Source of the DNA: Larix sibirica
Taxonomy: Eukaryota; Streptophyta; Pinopsida; Pinales; Pinaceae
Direction: 5' to 3'
NCBI GenBank assembly: GCA_004151065.3
Contig: NWUY0300022578.1
Coordinates: forward strand, 45,832-56,251
DNA length: 10,420 nucleotides
In this document: piece by piece, positions 7,801-10,420 of the stretch
Numbering within the stretch: position 1 is the first letter of the stretch
How the letters are laid out: every line of letters starts with the position of its first letter
Notes under the pieces: generated by a model
What the model was told of the DNA's origin: nothing
Seen by the model: only the letters and a program-made list of their open reading frames with translations
Databases searched by the model: none
Translations under genes and position numbers: made by a program

Positions 7801-9344
7801 GCATCCTCCACCAATCAATGGGGTCATCCTTGCCTCAATCATCATGATCTTCCTTTGCATCAGGCTTGTTAAAGGGACCTTTGAGACCTGCAAACTAAAT
7901 CCACTGTCTTCGATGTCTTCTCCCCTCATATCCATTGTACATCTTTGTAATCGCAGCTCGAAATACCTTCTTGATCTTGGAATCATCAATAGGAGGAATT
8001 TCACTAGACCTTTCCATATACCATTTTGGGTAAAGTGCATGAGCTTCCATGTGCAAGGCTGTGTTCATTTGATTCCACCTACACTGAATAATGGGTAAAA
8101 TATAGTTCATATGAAACTCTAAGGAGGGCTCTTTTTGACAAATGGCTGCCTTTACTTGACACAACAAGCTATCAAAAGTCTCATATTTCTCCAAGACTAA
8201 GAGAATCTATGTCCCCATAGCGAATGACCTCAACTATAGGGCATAAGAATGACAGCAAATAACTGCAAACTATTCACCAATCATTATCCAATACCCAAAG
8301 CCTAATCTTTTTTCCCTCATATGTCTTGGATTATGTCCACTTATTCCAATCTGGAGTCACAACCATGGCCTAAAATGTTGATTGCACCTCCAACATCCTC
8401 TCCAATAAGAGAAAATAGTTGGCACATCTAGTCTCTGTGGACTTGAGAAAATCCTTCCTTGAGTGAGCCCTCTACATGGCTAAGGAGGTGTGGTGGTTGC
8501 ATATAAACATCTGCACATCTCGTAACTATCACGAAGGTGGATACCCACTAAATTTTGCCAATGTCTTTTAGTGCTTGCACGCAACAAAGGGGTCCAAAAA
8601 ATATGCTTGCATCTACTGTGAACTAGTAACCCGACTGATATGCACATTGTTGCTGCATTTGTCACAACCTGCACAACATTGGCAAGCCCAACCTCCTCTA
8701 TAGCATCTTGAAAACTCAAATTGGAAAGTTGCATCATTGCATTTTCGAGAAAAATCAATAGCTCTAAAATAAAAAGGTCCATCTAGGCATGTAACTATGA
8801 TGTTGATAAGTGGACGTTTGGCAATGTCTGTCCACCCATCCATAACAATAGAGCAACCTGCCCTCACCCATGTCTGTCTCATCTTCTCTTTCTGCATAGT
8901 GATATTGGACACTTGCCTTTCTAAAATCACTGTCCTCAACTTATGTTCACCTGTGGCACATATGAAGGTCCCGATGCTGCAATTGCACGGACCATCTCCT
9001 TATAATAAGGAGAGCGACTAACATGGAAAGGAATGCCATTGGCAAAAAGGAATTTGCCAATGGCATCATCTGTGTCATCACGTTCAACTTACCATACATC
9101 CCTGTAATAGTTGGTCCTATTGCACAAGAACGAGAACCCTTCTTTTGGATGAAGATGTCGTAACAGAGATGGTGGAGGCATAAGGGTGGATGCTTTACTT
9201 CTAGATTTCCTTTTGGAACTAGAAGTTACCTCCACATTGTCATTAGCATGGGCCATGAATTTGGCCAGAGAAGGTGCCCTTTGCATCTGCAGCCATTTGC
9301 ATCCTCAAAAGCTCAGATCTTTGCAGCATGGTTAATTTTGTACA

Positions 9345-9440
9345 TACATTAACCCCTTTTCCACCTATGCCCAAAAGGTGCTGCCTAACCGACTGTAACT
9401 TCCAACCCAAGGATGGCCACAAACATTGCATGTCCAATCG
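9345..9440 (-). other. BED zinc finger of the hAT, split by a frameshift
   Basis: W-T-C-N-V-C-G at about 9436-9416 gives the first Cys pair. R-Q-H-L-L-G and V-N-V-C, in another frame, give the His and Cys half. One base is missing around 9385 (cggttaggcag), which separates the two halves. Confidence 0.8.
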
Positions 9441-9862
9441 ATGGACCCACCACTTCGTTTTGTTGATTTTGCTAGGTTGGGGCTCAGTACTTTGGTTGCA
9501 TATAACAAAAGTGGTTTTTTGGGATCATGTCCCCTTTGCATATTCAGCCAATGCCCTTGGTGGGTTGGCATTGGCTTGGCTGCTCATATCAGAGACATGG
9601 ATGAAGTGGTTGTTGCAACCCCACTTCCAATCTGTGTCCCACTCCCAACTTCACCCTCTGCTTGGGCATCATAATCGAATCACTGTCACTGCCATTGCTA
9701 TCGCTGGAATGACTCATTGTTTGCTGGTTTTAAACTTTTATGAGCAGATTTTAGTTTTTGGCAACCTGCAGCAAGGGTTTAAAGGCTGTAAAAGAGCATC
9801 AACAGCAAAAAAAACCAAAAATACCAACCCAATAATTACAAAACAGCAAAAACACTAAAACC

Positions 9863-9970
9863 CATGCACAGAAATTTAAAAACACCAAGTAAAGCTCATT
9901 TTACATGCACAGAATTTAAAAACAGCTGAGAAAAGAGTAAAACACATACACAAATTTTAAAACAGCAAGT
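9863..9970 (+). repeat. 41-bp tandem repeat, three copies
   Basis: cat.cacaga.tttaaaa units start at 9863, 9904 and 9945, exactly 41 bp apart, each ending with an acaccaag/acagctgag/acagcaag variant. The copies sit in the leader of the hAT transposase. Confidence 0.8.
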
Positions 9971-10067
9971 ATGAATGTTGTTGACCCTACCTCCACATTG
10001 CTGGATGAAGAAATGATGAAGGCAAACCAAAAAACCACCAAAATGGCAAAATCTGTGCTCAGCTGCT

Positions 10068-10130
10068 CAAGGAAATGTCAAATCTGCCCAAGGGAAATCT
10101 CAATCTGTCCAAGTAAATGCCAAAATGGTT
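10068..10130 (+). repeat. 21-bp tandem repeat, three copies
   Basis: caagg.aaat.tcaa.tctg.c units start at 10068, 10089 and 10110 with exact 21-bp spacing and a few changes per copy. Confidence 0.75.
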
Positions 10131-10334
10131 GCTCCAGACTAGTAAACCTCTGCTCCAGTCATCAAACAACAAGATTTCTCCTTCTCTGAGTGAAATCACT
10201 CCAATATGGTAGCTGGCGGTTGCTCCTCCAAGGAAAAATTGATTCTCAACAATGAAATGAAAAAAAATCATGAGGGGGGGTGCTTGAGGTTCATAATAGG
10301 TGGGTAGTGCTTTTAGGTTTTATTTTAAGTGAGT

Positions 10335-10420
10335 TTTTTAAGTATTTTTTTTTAATTTCATTCAAAAAAAATTGAAAGTCGTGGGGGGCGTCTTGGCGTG
10401 CCCCCTTTTTGGGAGGGGGT
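10335..10420. other. T/A-rich and G/C-rich tracts at window edge
   Basis: T-run, A-run (about 10340-10373), then ggggggcg...cgtgccccc and gggaggggg (about 10383-10420). The G and C runs can pair as a hairpin, and the G-runs could form a quadruplex. The position fits a 5' subterminal region of the hAT. Confidence 0.45.

Larger units (their letters stand above)
7407..9717 (-). pseudogene. Broken hAT transposase (BED finger, DUF659, hATC)
   Basis: A cut-and-paste DNA transposase read from ATG at 9717 to TAG at 7407-7409. That is about 770 codons, normal for plant hAT proteins. In order: a Ser/Asp-rich start (MSHSSDSNGSDSD), a BED zinc finger with DWTCNVCG...SYSR then QHLLGIGGKGVNVCTK (about 9345-9440), a Lys-rich linker, then DDAIGKFLFANGIPFHVSRS and PYYKEMVRAI (about 9070-8975), KLRTVILE, VMDGWTDIAKRPL holding the first catalytic Asp (8838-8840), DAIEEVG and VQVV (DUF659), HIFWTP, DVQMFICNHHTS, LKSTETRCANYFLLLERMLE, VVTPDWNKW, and the hATC dimerisation block NRNWSTSSFIHSIKRNKLTS (about 7735-7665). 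The acidic tail ends DDFMWGMDVEY. It is not functional: frameshifts occur near 9680, 9385, 8950, 8715, 8600 and 7750, there are several stops, and the second catalytic Asp codon is missing at 8659/8660. Confidence 0.88.
9718..10420 (-). other. hAT leader / 5' subterminal region
   Basis: Upstream of the hAT start on the reverse strand. It contains A-rich DNA (9800-9960), a 41-bp triple repeat, a 21-bp triple repeat, and at the window edge a T/A run next to G- and C-runs. No coding sequence is recognised. The outer terminal repeat is not visible and should lie beyond 10420. Confidence 0.6.

Noticed and set aside
7499-8098. 199-codon open frame on the + strand
   Set aside because: It runs antisense to the hATC part of the hAT transposase, whose reverse-strand protein blocks are clearly recognisable. 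It is a shadow frame.

Overview
The window looks like nuclear DNA of a seed plant, and a gymnosperm is the most likely source. The evidence is a spliced plant-type BRCA2 gene end with GT-AG introns, a decayed plant L1-type LINE, a decayed BED-finger/DUF659/hATC hAT transposon, and many degenerate repeats. The gymnosperm guess is inference, resting on the repeat-filled space upstream of the last exons and the style of the mobile elements.

Layout. (1) 1-2621 is probably the 3' part of a long BRCA2 intron. It holds a reverse-strand LINE reverse transcriptase relic (about 480-1369), a foldback element with two 159-bp inverted arms plus a third partial copy (1370-1815), a TA microsatellite, and two blocks of minisatellite-like tandem repeats (2013-2405). 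(2) 2622-4520 holds seven consecutive exons on the + strand. They encode the last 346 residues of a BRCA2 homologue: the stretch after the tower and the whole third OB fold. All splice sites are GT-AG, phases match and no exon has an internal stop, so this part of the gene looks functional. (3) 4521 to about 5560 is the 3' UTR and flank. (4) About 5560-6900 is non-coding repeat-like DNA with a degenerate repeat series (6171-6700) ending in a purine-rich tract. (5) About 6900-10420 is a reverse-strand hAT transposon. Its transposase region (9717 down to 7407) is recognisable over nearly full length but is broken by several frameshifts and stops, and has lost a catalytic Asp codon. Its leader (9718-10420) carries 41-bp and 21-bp tandem repeats, and G-rich and T/A-rich tracts. 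The outer (5') end lies beyond the window.

How the parts relate. The only apparently live gene is BRCA2, the homologous-recombination mediator that loads RAD51/DMC1 on single-stranded DNA. The rest is mobile-element debris in and downstream of it. The most unusual structure is the foldback element: it appears inserted into the LINE relic, shares a 15-bp word with the LINE flank, and could form alternative long RNA hairpins inside the BRCA2 pre-mRNA. I found no CRISPR array, rRNA, tRNA or bacterial-type operon, and nothing that amounts to a new multi-gene system.
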